DNA of 64,000 nt. Source: JAZTZP01 sp045637525. GTDB lineage: Bacteria; Bacillota; Clostridia; UBA1381. The notes under the pieces are model-generated. The model did not search any database and had not been told where the DNA came from. It was given only the letters and a program-made list of their open reading frames with translations. Of this stretch, positions 51,830-60,096 are shown one piece after another (the first letter of the stretch is position 1; each line of letters begins with the position of its first letter). A program made the translations under genes and the position numbers. The stretch is from the NCBI GenBank assembly GCA_045637525.1, contig JAZTZP010000078.1, positions 30,579-94,578 on the forward strand. Direction: 5' to 3'.

Positions 51830-54445
51830 GTGCATCCTCCTAAAGATTCAGCCGGCAATGTTACAACAAATGAATATGATGCGTTTAATAATCCTGTAAG
51901 AACAGTGCTTCCTGATGGCGCGGTACAGCTTTATACATATGACTTTAACGGAAATGTATTGAGCTTTACAAACGGCGAGGGCGAGACGGAGTATTACACA
52001 TATGACGGATTGTCGAGACAGACTTCAAGAAATATAGACGGAAAAATATATAAAACGTATTATGATTATCGGGGTAATAAGGCTAAGGAAACAGATCCGA
52101 AAGGCAATGTTATAGAATATGAGTATAACGAAAGAGGTTTTAATACTTTAATAAAGGCATATTCAAATATAAACGAAGGCTTGCAGACGGAATATGAATA
52201 CGATAACGAGGGAAGAGTGAAGCAGTATTCATACGGAGCAATAGAAAATATAAATGAACGCCATACGTATAAAAATATACTTGATTACCGTGGAAATGTT
52301 GTTGAAACTATTGACAATATGGGAAATGCGGAGTATAATAAATATAACAACGGCGGAAATGTTATACATCATACGGATAAAAACGGAGTTGTAACAGAGT
52401 ATTTTTATGATGCATTGGGAAGAAAGATAAAGCAGACAAACAGCGATACGGGGACGATAGAATATGAGTATAATAATTTTAATGAACTCATAAAAATATC
52501 GGAAGAAGATGAGTATATAAAATACATATATGACACCTTTGGTAATGTTTTATCGATGGAAGACAGCAGAGGCTTAAAGCAGGATTATACATACGACATA
52601 AACGGAAATATGTTGAGCTTTAATTCCGAAGATGAGAGGACAGGCGTTGTAAATCAGAAATATACATACAACAGCTTAAATCTTGTAACGGGTATTATAA
52701 CGCCTTTGGGAACGGAAAATATATCATACGACAAAGCCGGAAGAGTTATAAAAAGTGAAATAAACGGACGGGAAAAAAAGTATGAGTATAACGGCGACAG
52801 CACCGTAAAAGGCATAATAACGAGACAGGACGGAAAATTAGTATTCAGTGAAAGCTATGAGTATGATAAAAACGGAAACAAGATATATTCCGATGAAAAC
52901 GGCAGAGTGACGAAGTATGCATACGACGGCTTAAACCGTCTTATCAGAGCAGAGTACAACGGAGCAAAAACAACGGAATATGAGTTTGACGGATTTAACA
53001 ATATCAAAAAGGAATATGAATGCATGGGAACAGGAGTAAATACCCGGATATATAACTATGATGCTAACAACAGACTGATACTCAAAACCGATAACTACGG
53101 CATTGAGCAATATGAGTATGATAATCAGGGAAACATGGTGAGTAGGGTAACGGGAGTTGGAAACGACGTTACAAAAGAATATTACCGTTATGACGGATAT
53201 AACCGGTTAGAGGAATATATATCGGGCGAAAACTTTGCGGAATATGAATACGCTCTTGATGGCTTAAGAAGAAGCAAGACGGTAAACGGAGAGAAAACGC
53301 ATTTTACATATTTCGGCGGGAATATCATAACGGAGACGAATGATGTTGAGATATATAAATATTACCGCGGAACGGAAATTATAGGCTATGAAAAGAATAA
53401 CAGCGAAAGAGTATATTACAGGCAAAACCATCATGGCGATGTGTTGGCAATATTAAACGCCGAAAATCAGGAGCTTGATACATATACCTACAACGCATAC
53501 GGAAAAGAAGATGCATTCGTATTCAATCCAATGGGAAATGATACAATAATCTATCAATGGAAAGCCGAAACAGAGAAAATCCACAATCCGTTTGGCTACT
53601 GCGGAGAATATAAAGACGATGAGACTGGGTTAATCTACCTGAGAAACAGATACTATGACCCAACAAACGGAAGATTTATCACCGAAGATCCGATTAAGGA
53701 CGGAGTTAACTGGTATTCTTACTGCGGTGGCAATCCTGTTATGTTTGTTGATATGTGGGGGTTAAAGTACGTATGGATTAGAGACTTAGGAAATGTAAAT
53801 TGGAACGAAAATACAAAAACTGCAGAGTTAAATGATATATCATATTACGAGGGTGATGGAAAGGGAACCTTTATTCAGCAAGATAAAATGTATGTCTGGG
53901 ACGAGACTGTTTATAATGATATGGGTTGGTATGTAACAGATAGAATGAAGGCTGTAAATTATGCGCTAAAATATGGTGGTGATAGCGAAAATGGAATTAT
54001 ACGAAGAAATTCAGAGTATAAGTCATTTCCTAGTAATTGTACAAATTTTGTTTCACAGTGCTTGCTTGAAGGTAGTTTTCAAATGGATGAAGTTTGGTGG
54101 TATGATTTTAATAGACCATTTAGAGAAAACAGTGCTGCTTGGGGTGTAGCTGATAATTTATATAGGTATTTGACTGGGGTGCATGGTTTTTCAATTTCAT
54201 ATATAGCAAATAAAGGTGATATATCTAATGTTGCAAATACTTGTTCGCCAGGAGATGTAATAGCTTGGAATAATCTTGATGATGTGGCTCCGGGGATAAT
54301 AAATCATACAGCAATAATTTCAAAGGTAGAAAATGGAATAATTTATTATTGTGGTAATACATCTGATAGAACTAATCGAAATTTAACTAATGATACGTTA
54401 AATGGCGACTTATACATTGTTCATATAAAATATCCTGATGAATAA
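51830..54445 (+). CDS. Rhs/YD-repeat protein with Amidase_6-like tip, 5'-truncated
   Basis: 871 residues. The open frame begins at GTG-CAT-CCT, the outer end of a REPIN, with no ribosome site, so the gene has lost its signal peptide and N-terminal shell. Residues ~5-600 are YD repeats (YDxxGNxxxxxD). The Rhs core end RYYDPTNGRFITEDPI is at about 608-623, followed by YSYCGGNPVMFVDMWG. The tip (about 645-871) resembles an Amidase_6 domain: NYALKYGG, the Cys-bearing SNCTNFVSQCL and NHTAIISKV with a His. Intact proteins of this kind are secreted toxins with variable tips. It is unclear if this form is translated; it may be a cassette waiting to recombine with a full-length gene. Confidence 0.8.
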   Translation: MHPPKDSAGNVTTNEYDAFNNPVRTVLPDGAVQLYTYDFNGNVLSFTNGEGETEYYTYDGLSRQTSRNIDGKIYKTYYDYRGNKAKETDPKGNVIEYEYNERGFNTLIKAYSNINEGLQTEYEYDNEGRVKQYSYGAIENINERHTYKNILDYRGNVVETIDNMGNAEYNKYNNGGNVIHHTDKNGVVTEYFYDALGRKIKQTNSDTGTIEYEYNNFNELIKISEEDEYIKYIYDTFGNVLSMEDSRGLKQDYTYDINGNMLSFNSEDERTGVVNQKYTYNSLNLVTGIITPLGTENISYDKAGRVIKSEINGREKKYEYNGDSTVKGIITRQDGKLVFSESYEYDKNGNKIYSDENGRVTKYAYDGLNRLIRAEYNGAKTTEYEFDGFNNIKKEYECMGTGVNTRIYNYDANNRLILKTDNYGIEQYEYDNQGNMVSRVTGVGNDVTKEYYRYDGYNRLEEYISGENFAEYEYALDGLRRSKTVNGEKTHFTYFGGNIITETNDVEIYKYYRGTEIIGYEKNNSERVYYRQNHHGDVLAILNAENQELDTYTYNAYGKEDAFVFNPMGNDTIIYQWKAETEKIHNPFGYCGEYKDDETGLIYLRNRYYDPTNGRFITEDPIKDGVNWYSYCGGNPVMFVDMWGLKYVWIRDLGNVNWNENTKTAELNDISYYEGDGKGTFIQQDKMYVWDETVYNDMGWYVTDRMKAVNYALKYGGDSENGIIRRNSEYKSFPSNCTNFVSQCLLEGSFQMDEVWWYDFNRPFRENSAAWGVADNLYRYLTGVHGFSISYIANKGDISNVANTCSPGDVIAWNNLDDVAPGIINHTAIISKVENGIIYYCGNTSDRTNRNLTNDTLNGDLYIVHIKYPDE

Positions 54446-54495
54446 TACTCATAATATAAGTAGAGTTTTAATATTTTTGAAAGGATGTTTATAGT

Positions 54496-54990
54496 ATGAA
54501 AAAAATAATTATAAGTTTAATATGTTTAGTAGTAGTTGTTGTTGTACTTATTTTATGTATGCAACCGAATGTCGGTGTAGAGATCACAGATATAAGCTTT
54601 GAAGAGAGTGATGGATCGCATATTGGTAGCAATGGTGGTTATAAGGTAGAATCTGATGATATCAATTTGTATGTAGTAACTATAGAGGTGAAATTTGAGA
54701 ATAAATCACCATTAAGGACTATAAAAAATATTGATATAGAGTTTGCTAATAAGGATAATCTGAGTGATATTGTTGTATGCGATATTGTGCAGTCAACAAA
54801 TCCAAAACTTTATTCTGTAAAACCGTTTGAAACGAGAGTGGAGAGACATCAATTTTTGATAGGTGTTAAGGATTATGATTATGAACAAATTTTGGAAGAA
54901 TTAAAGAAAAATGAGTTTTATGTACGAGAGACATATCCTAAAATAAGAATAGTTTCCAAGGATACAATCAAATGTGAGATTTCAAGATGA
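54496..54990 (+). CDS. Putative immunity protein, paralogue 1
   Basis: 164 residues with an N-terminal membrane anchor (3-22) and a beta-sandwich-like domain. About 75 percent of residues are shared with the gene at 58556-59047 by eye. It follows the Amidase_6 tip by 50 bases, the expected place for the cognate immunity gene. GAAAGGATG lies before the ATG. No known family is recognised. Confidence 0.65.
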   Translation: MKKIIISLICLVVVVVVLILCMQPNVGVEITDISFEESDGSHIGSNGGYKVESDDINLYVVTIEVKFENKSPLRTIKNIDIEFANKDNLSDIVVCDIVQSTNPKLYSVKPFETRVERHQFLIGVKDYDYEQILEELKKNEFYVRETYPKIRIVSKDTIKCEISR

Positions 54991-55004
54991 ACACGGTTTG
55001 ATAG

Positions 55005-55170
55005 TTGGTGGGTGATAGTTGGGTAAAGGGTGATAGTTGGGGACGTTAGACTGTCGGAAAACTCGTTAAGGATAGTTGGGGACGTGCCTGTTTCATCACG
55101 CTTTTGCAGGATGGTTAAAAACAGCATAGATATGCGATTTGTGAGTGATGAAATAGACCCGTCCCCAGTC
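55005..55170. repeat. REPIN-like array, mixed A/B
   Basis: Several partial GATAGTTGGG starts, a type B left end (GGGGACGTTAGACTGTCGG) and a full divergent type A element (55071-55168) with GGGGACGTGCCTG/CCCGTCCCC ends. Confidence 0.75.
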
Positions 55171-55180
55171 ATCCGCGGAT

Positions 55181-55507
55181 AACTTTGGACTGAGTAATTT
55201 CTATGAGTATGACAGCGAAGGAAATCTTTTGAAGTATACCGACAGAAACAGAAATATTACAGAGTATGTATATGACGGGCTTGCGAGAGTAATATCTCAG
55301 AAGAACAACGGCGAAACGACAGAATATGAGTATAACAGTTTCGGAGATGTTATGTCAAAGAAAGATAATAACAATGCTCAGAAAATGTCATACAATAAAT
55401 TCGGCGAGCTTATATCAAAAACAGACGGATTAACGACAGAAACGTATAGCTATGATATATCGGGAAATGTAATAAGTCACGCTATGGCAGATAAGGGCAA
55501 GAAGCCA
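55181..55507 (+). pseudogene. YD-repeat fragment
   Basis: Continuous YD-repeat coding (YEYDSEGNLLKYTDRN, YVYDGLARVIS, YSYDISGNVIS) cut at both ends by REPINs. No start; the frame runs into the REPIN and stops at 55562. Confidence 0.8.
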
Positions 55508-55588
55508 TTGGGGACGTACATTTTTTGGCTTGATGCTGAAAAATGGGATAGGTATGCGGTTTAGAAGAGGGAGCCAAAAAATGTACGT
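55508..55588. repeat. REPIN-like element, type C
   Basis: TTGGGGACGTACATTTTTTGGCT pairs with AGCCAAAAAATGTACGTC. A third sequence type with the same GGGGACGT end. Confidence 0.7.
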
Positions 55589-55706
55589 CAGACTGTCGGA
55601 AAACCCAAAATTTATGCATAATCTAATCGGACAAATCGCATAAAACCTATATTTGTTAGAAGTGGAATTTCTGAAAATATGAATTATTCGACAGTCTGAC
55701 GTCCCC
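55586..55706. repeat. REPIN-like element, type B, inverted
   Basis: Shares the last bases of the type C element. GTCAGACTGTCGG ... TTCGACAGTCTGACGTCCCC; the asymmetrical body is reversed relative to 59688-59829. Confidence 0.8.
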
Positions 55707-55757
55707 GTGCATCCTTTATTATTGCAAGGGCGAAAAAAGCATAATAGGAGAACAAAA

Positions 55758-55796
55758 AAATGTGCAAAAACAGGCACGTCCCCAACTGTGCCACAT
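55758..55796. repeat. Half REPIN, type A
   Basis: GTGCAAAAACAGGCACGTCCCCAACTGTGCC without a left half. Confidence 0.6.
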
Positions 55797-56352
55797 AAAG
55801 ATTTAAATTCTTCTTTAACAGCTCCCGAAAAGGTTATGGTTTTGAAAAACGGTTCTGTTATAAAAACAGATTTGTATTCGTATGATAAATACGGAAATGT
55901 GATTAGAGAAGAAATTCAGACCTCGGAGGAAGACTATATTATCAGCGAATATACGTATGATAAACAAAGTCATTTCCCGGAGAAAAATGTCGTAAGAAAT
56001 ATAAAGAACGCAGACGGCGAAAGTGACAGTATAAGTACAGCGTTTTCATATGATGAATACGGAAATCTGATTAGCACAAAGGACTCGGCAGGGAATAAGG
56101 TAACATATAAGTATGACTTTTTAAACAGAAAAATTTTGGAAAAGCTTGAAGACGGAAGTGAGCGTGAATATTTGTATTCGGATGAAGACAATACAATATT
56201 AACAACAGACGCAGCCGGGAGACGGCTTTTGTATTCATATGACCCATACGGCAGACTGCTTAAGGTTACGGATGTTATCGGAAAGTATAATCTTGCGGAA
56301 AAGGAATACGATGTAAAGGGAAGATTAATACTTGAGCGTGATGTAAACGGAG
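55797..56352 (+). pseudogene. YD-repeat fragment interrupted by a REPIN
   Basis: YD-repeat coding (YSYDKYGNVIRE, FSYDEYGNLIST, YSYDPYGRLLKV) open from the half REPIN to GATGTAAACGGAGCAG, where a REPIN follows after 14 bases. Bases 56175-56352 are nearly identical to 57955-58138, where the reading continues normally, which shows the original uninterrupted sequence. Confidence 0.8.
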
Positions 56353-56366
56353 CAGTATGGTATAAT

Positions 56367-56476
56367 GAGATAGTTGGGGACGTGCCTGTTTCATCACGTT
56401 TTGTAAGAAGGTCTGAAAACGGCATGGATGTGCGATTTATGAGAACGTGCAAAAACAGGCACGTCCCTAACTATGC
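56367..56476. repeat. REPIN-like element, type A, 110 bp
   Basis: Identical by eye to 51207-51316. Ends GATAGTTGGGGACGTGCC / GGCACGTCCCTAACTATGC pair; inner part GTCTGAAAACGGCATGG is not symmetrical. Confidence 0.85.
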
Positions 56477-56727
56477 ATGTTCCTGAGAATTATTATGAAA
56501 ACGTGAGAAAAGGAATTGTTCATTCACATGCTGCATTTAACTGGGCTGCAGATAATGAAAATTTTTCACAACTGGGCGATATAAGTCTTTCTAATAATTG
56601 GAAAATACCTATATATGTATCCACTCCAGCTGGATATGTTAAAAAATATGATCCTAATTCTGAAAACAAAGAAACAATTGTTTTGGGATGGGGCGTGTAT
56701 AGAGATCCGTTTACCATGGATAATTGA
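56473..56727 (+). pseudogene. C-terminal fragment of a DUF4329/JAB-like toxin tip
   Basis: 84 codons whose ATG-CAT belongs to the REPIN end. VHSHAAFNWAADNENFS, IPIYVSTPAGYVKKYDP resemble the SxHxH and TPxGxxxxYDP parts of DUF4329/JAB-like tips. The N-terminal half of the tip is missing, so it cannot be functional alone. Confidence 0.55.
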
Positions 56728-56745
56728 TGTTGGAGGTATATAAGA

Positions 56746-57144
56746 TTGGTTTTTAAGTTTAAGTATTCTTTATTACTTGTTTTTTGTATAATTATTATGT
56801 GTAATATACAATCATTGGCTACTGATATAACCAATAATTCTTTTGATGATGAATTTAATAATATTTTGAATTCGCCGGAAAGATTTGATGATGAGTTTAT
56901 TGAAGTTTTTGGATATGTAAGTTTTGAGTGGGAAAGTAATGCTATTTATTACACATCAAAAGATATCGGGGATAATAATACTAAAAAAGCGTTTTACCTA
57001 ATGTATGATAATTGGAGCGAGTATATCAAATATGATGGACATTATATGTATGTTAGAGGCTATTTTGATAAAGATATAAAAGGATGGTGGGGCGAAAACG
57101 GCTCTTTCGCCGGGGCGATAGATGTAGAAAAAATGATACTTTAA
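56746..57144 (+). CDS. Secreted putative immunity protein
   Basis: 132 residues from TTG 56746 with GGAGG 10 bases upstream. A signal peptide of about 27 residues ends near SLA-TD; the mature part is acidic and aromatic (WESNAIYYTSKDIG, YIKYDGHYMYVRGYF), like an OB-fold-type small domain. It follows the DUF4329-like tip fragment by 18 bases, the usual immunity position. Family not identified. Confidence 0.6.
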   Translation: MVFKFKYSLLLVFCIIIMCNIQSLATDITNNSFDDEFNNILNSPERFDDEFIEVFGYVSFEWESNAIYYTSKDIGDNNTKKAFYLMYDNWSEYIKYDGHYMYVRGYFDKDIKGWWGENGSFAGAIDVEKMIL

Positions 57145-57145
57145 T

Positions 57146-57445
57146 ACTTTTTATTCAACGTGGCAACACGGATATAAAAATGAAGGTATTTATTATAATA
57201 GGCAAGATGATATAAATTATTCTACTAAATGGGGGACGGAATCCTATAGTAAAAATATTACATATAATCAACAGTTAAATATGATCAATGCTATTTTGCT
57301 TGAAGAGAATGATACATGGGATTATAATAATACGTGTGCAACTTTTGCTGTTGAAATATTTTATAAAGCAACAGGAATTAATATGGGAAATACCGTTTTA
57401 CCGAAAAGTGTTAAAGAGTCGATAATAAGACATAATGGAGGATAA
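57146..57445 (+). pseudogene. Toxin-tip fragment, papain/NlpC-like
   Basis: Ninety-nine codons in one frame without start, ending at TAA 57443-57445. NNTCATFAVEIF has the look of a catalytic-Cys helix in NlpC/P60- or DUF4105-like peptidases. Starts two codons after the stop of the previous gene, with no REPIN there. Confidence 0.5.
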
Positions 57446-57449
57446 AAAG

Positions 57450-57929
57450 GTGAATAAAAAAATAAAATCTATCATGAAGAAAATGATAATTATTTTAGCA
57501 CTTATTTTCATAGTTGTTTTTGTTATTTGTCATGTTGTAATATGGGCACTTAACAATTCATCTTCACCAATTGCTATTGGTGCATTTGATTTGGAAAATA
57601 TTTCGGTTAATGAAGATGATATCAGCATGGATATATTGGTTTACAGTAGTGGATTTCGTTTTTCAGAATTACAGTGTGAGAAAAAGGGTACAGATGTTAT
57701 CATAACATTTTGCGATAGTCTTACAGCTTTTATGAGTGATAAACAAATAAGTGAGTTGCCAGCAAATCATGTAATTTGCGATATTGATTTTGATACGGTT
57801 GATAGAATTTTAGTAGAGGATTATTATGGTCAATTAGAGCTATGGAATAGGCAAAATGGAATTGTTTGGAATGATAAAGCTGTTTTGAATTATTGTATTT
57901 TGCATCATGGCAATCCAAAAAATTGGTGA
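57450..57929 (+). CDS. Membrane-anchored putative immunity protein
   Basis: 159 residues from GTG 57450, 8 bases after GGAGG located in the end of the toxin-tip fragment; an ATG at 57435 is less well placed. Basic N-terminus and one membrane segment (about 13-36), then an alpha/beta domain with no known family. Its close coupling to the peptidase-like tip suggests that it is the matching immunity gene. Confidence 0.6.
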   Translation: MNKKIKSIMKKMIIILALIFIVVFVICHVVIWALNNSSSPIAIGAFDLENISVNEDDISMDILVYSSGFRFSELQCEKKGTDVIITFCDSLTAFMSDKQISELPANHVICDIDFDTVDRILVEDYYGQLELWNRQNGIVWNDKAVLNYCILHHGNPKNW

Positions 57930-57954
57930 AATAGCCATTTGGGTGATGGAGATT

Positions 57955-58346
57955 ATGTATTCGGATGAAGATAACCGGGTATTAACAACAGATGCAGCAG
58001 GGATGCAGCTTTTGTATTCATATGACCCATACGGCAGACTGCTTAAGGTTACGGATGTTATCGGAAAGTATAATCTTGCGGAAAAGGAATACGATGTAAA
58101 GGGAAGATTAATACTTGAGCGTGATGTAAACGGAGCGGAGTATCGATATACATATGATTCAACCGACCGTTATACAAGTATAGTTGTAAAAGACGCACAG
58201 AACAATATATTTTCCGAAAGATATATATCGTATGACGAAGCGTACCGGATAGGCGATGAAAAGTTTACAAGACTTTTATTGACAGATGGAACTGTAAATG
58301 ATCAGAGGAAATCGGAATATATTTTCGATTACAAAGAGTTTGGATA
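57955..58346 (+). pseudogene. YD-repeat fragment, second copy
   Basis: Begins abruptly 26 bases after the preceding gene. Bases 57955-58138 duplicate 56175-56352 almost exactly, then continue (YRYTYDSTDRYTSI, YISYDEAYRIGDEK) until the REPIN at 58343. No start codon of its own. Confidence 0.8.
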
Positions 58347-58530
58347 GCTGGGGACGTGCCTGTTTCATCACGTTTTGTAAGAAGGTCTGAAAACGGCATG
58401 GATGTGCGATTTATGAGAACGTGCAAAAACAGGCACGTCCCTAACTATGCCTAACGCGTCCCTAACTATGCCTAACTATGCTACCGTCCCTAACTATGCT
58501 AACGGCACTACGTCCCTATGCATCACGGTA
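58343..58530. repeat. REPIN-like element, type A, plus tandem ends
   Basis: 58343-58450 differs by one base from the 56367-56476 element. It is followed by five partial copies of the CGTCCCTAACTATGC end. Confidence 0.8.
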
Positions 58531-58555
58531 ATATTTTTAAAAGGATGTTTATGAT

Positions 58556-59047
58556 ATGAAAAAAATAACTATAGGTTTAATATGTTTATTAATGGTTGTA
58601 ATATTTATTTTATGTATGCGACCGAATGTTGGTGTAAAGATTGCTGATATAAGTTTTGAAGCGAGTGATGGTTCGCATATTGGTAGTAATGGAGGTTATA
58701 AGACGGAATGTGATGATATTAACTTGTATGTAGTAACTATGGAGGTGGAATTTACAAACAAATCACCATTAAGGACTATAAAAAATATTGATATGGAGTT
58801 TGCTGATAAGGATAATCTAAGTGATATTGTTGTGTATGGTGTAGTACAGTCAACTAATCCCAAACTTTATTCTGTGAAACCGCTTCAAAGTAGAATGGAG
58901 AAATATCAGTTTTTGATAGATGTAGGAGATTATACTTATGAACAAATATTTGATGAATTAAAGAAAATTGAGTTTGATGTACGCGAGACATATCCTAAAA
59001 GCAGAATAATTTCCAATAATACAATTAAATGTGAGATTTCAAAGTGA
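58556..59047 (+). CDS. Putative immunity protein, paralogue 2
   Basis: 163 residues, close paralogue of 54496-54990: the same GSNGGYK, NLYVVT, SPLRTIKNID, QSTNPKLYSVKP blocks in the same order. Also begins after an AAAAGGATG site. The matching toxin tip is missing on this side, so it is an orphan or serves to widen protection. Confidence 0.65.
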   Translation: MKKITIGLICLLMVVIFILCMRPNVGVKIADISFEASDGSHIGSNGGYKTECDDINLYVVTMEVEFTNKSPLRTIKNIDMEFADKDNLSDIVVYGVVQSTNPKLYSVKPLQSRMEKYQFLIDVGDYTYEQIFDELKKIEFDVRETYPKSRIISNNTIKCEISK

Positions 59048-59113
59048 GATATTTGGGAACGTCAAGCTGCCGAATATGCTTAATTATTCGACAGTCTGAC
59101 ATCCCCATGCATC
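59046..59113. repeat. REPIN-like element, type B, short
   Basis: GGGAACGTCAAGCTGCCGAAT ... ATTCGACAGTCTGACATCCCC; the inner body is deleted. Confidence 0.7.
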
Positions 59114-59136
59114 AAAATTGGATTGGAGTGATAAGA

Positions 59137-59676
59137 GTGAATTATGTAATCGAACGTATTATGAAATTTAATAGATACGAATATTTTTTAAAAAATTCGG
59201 AGAATGTACATGCTAAAACAATGCATCCTTTGGGGATTTTTCTAAGAAAATTCATGATTCATTGTTATGAAAACAAGTATGTTTTAAAAGAAACAAACTT
59301 AATATTGAAATGGATAAATTGTTTGCCGTTTATAAAATGTTCTAAATATTATCTGATGTGTAATAATGAGATGATTGGGGCTATTGTCCCCAGAGGTATA
59401 ATTGCCCCAGGGTATGAATTATATGTACATAATCAAAAATATACATTTATTTTAGGTAAGAAGAATAGAATTATTGTACATAGTAATAATGAAGAAGTAG
59501 CATACATTTGTAAAAGGACTATTACTTATAACGAAAGGAATACATATGATATAGAAATTTTTAATGATCACAATAGCATTATCAATATAATATTCATAAT
59601 AACGATTTTTAGTGATATAGTATTTTTCCCTAATCGTTTTCATTGTTCTGCAATAAAGTACGAGTCTACGTGGTAA
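59137..59676 (+). CDS. Tubby-C2-like putative immunity protein
   Basis: 179 residues from GTG 59137. Beta-rich: KYYLMCNNEMIGAIVPRG, YELYVHNQKYTFIL, TYDIEIFNDHN, similar to tubby C-terminal/LURP-one-like domains that occur in immunity proteins and membrane-linked regulators. No signal peptide. TTGGAG lies upstream. Assignment is by pattern only. Confidence 0.55.
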   Translation: MNYVIERIMKFNRYEYFLKNSENVHAKTMHPLGIFLRKFMIHCYENKYVLKETNLILKWINCLPFIKCSKYYLMCNNEMIGAIVPRGIIAPGYELYVHNQKYTFILGKKNRIIVHSNNEEVAYICKRTITYNERNTYDIEIFNDHNSIINIIFIITIFSDIVFFPNRFHCSAIKYESTW

Positions 59677-59687
59677 TTTTTCAAGAT

Positions 59688-59829
59688 GAGATAGTTGGGG
59701 ATGTCAAATTGTCGAATAATTCATATTTTCAGAAATTTTACTTCTAACAAATATTGATTTTATACAATTTGTCCGATTTGATTATACATAAATTTTGACT
59801 TTTTCGACACTCTGACGTCCACGTGCATC
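59688..59829. repeat. REPIN-like element, type B, full length
   Basis: GGGGATGTCAAATTGTCGAATAATTC ... TTTTTCGACACTCTGACGTCCACGTGCATCC, about 140 bp. Confidence 0.8.
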
Positions 59830-60020
59830 CTCATGGGATACCTTTGATTCTTAAATCTAATGGTTTTCATGATGAAGTTATAATTGGATATGCATATGAT
59901 AAAGAGATTGATATGCAATTAGTCTTATGTGTAGATCCTGCAAAGAATAGCAGAAATATTTTTGATTTTTCAAAAATATCGCATTATCCGGCTCTTACGT
60001 TTAAAAAAGTTCAAGACTGA
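59829..60020 (+). pseudogene. C-terminal toxin-tip fragment
   Basis: About 63 codons after the REPIN end (PHGIPLILKSNGFHDEVIIGYAYD..., ending FKKVQD). The HDEV-x-I-x-G-Y pattern and VDP turn recall C39/papain-like peptidase ends with their catalytic His, but half of the domain is missing. Confidence 0.5.
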
Positions 60021-60096
60021 TAATTTAGAGAGAATTTATGATATAAAATTGTAAATTCTCTCTGGTAAGAATGATTAAGGTATAAGGAGGCGTAAA

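Noticed and set aside
55181..58346. One Rhs gene broken by sequencing errors
   Set aside because: The breaks coincide with complete REPIN elements and a duplicated flank, not with single-base frameshifts.
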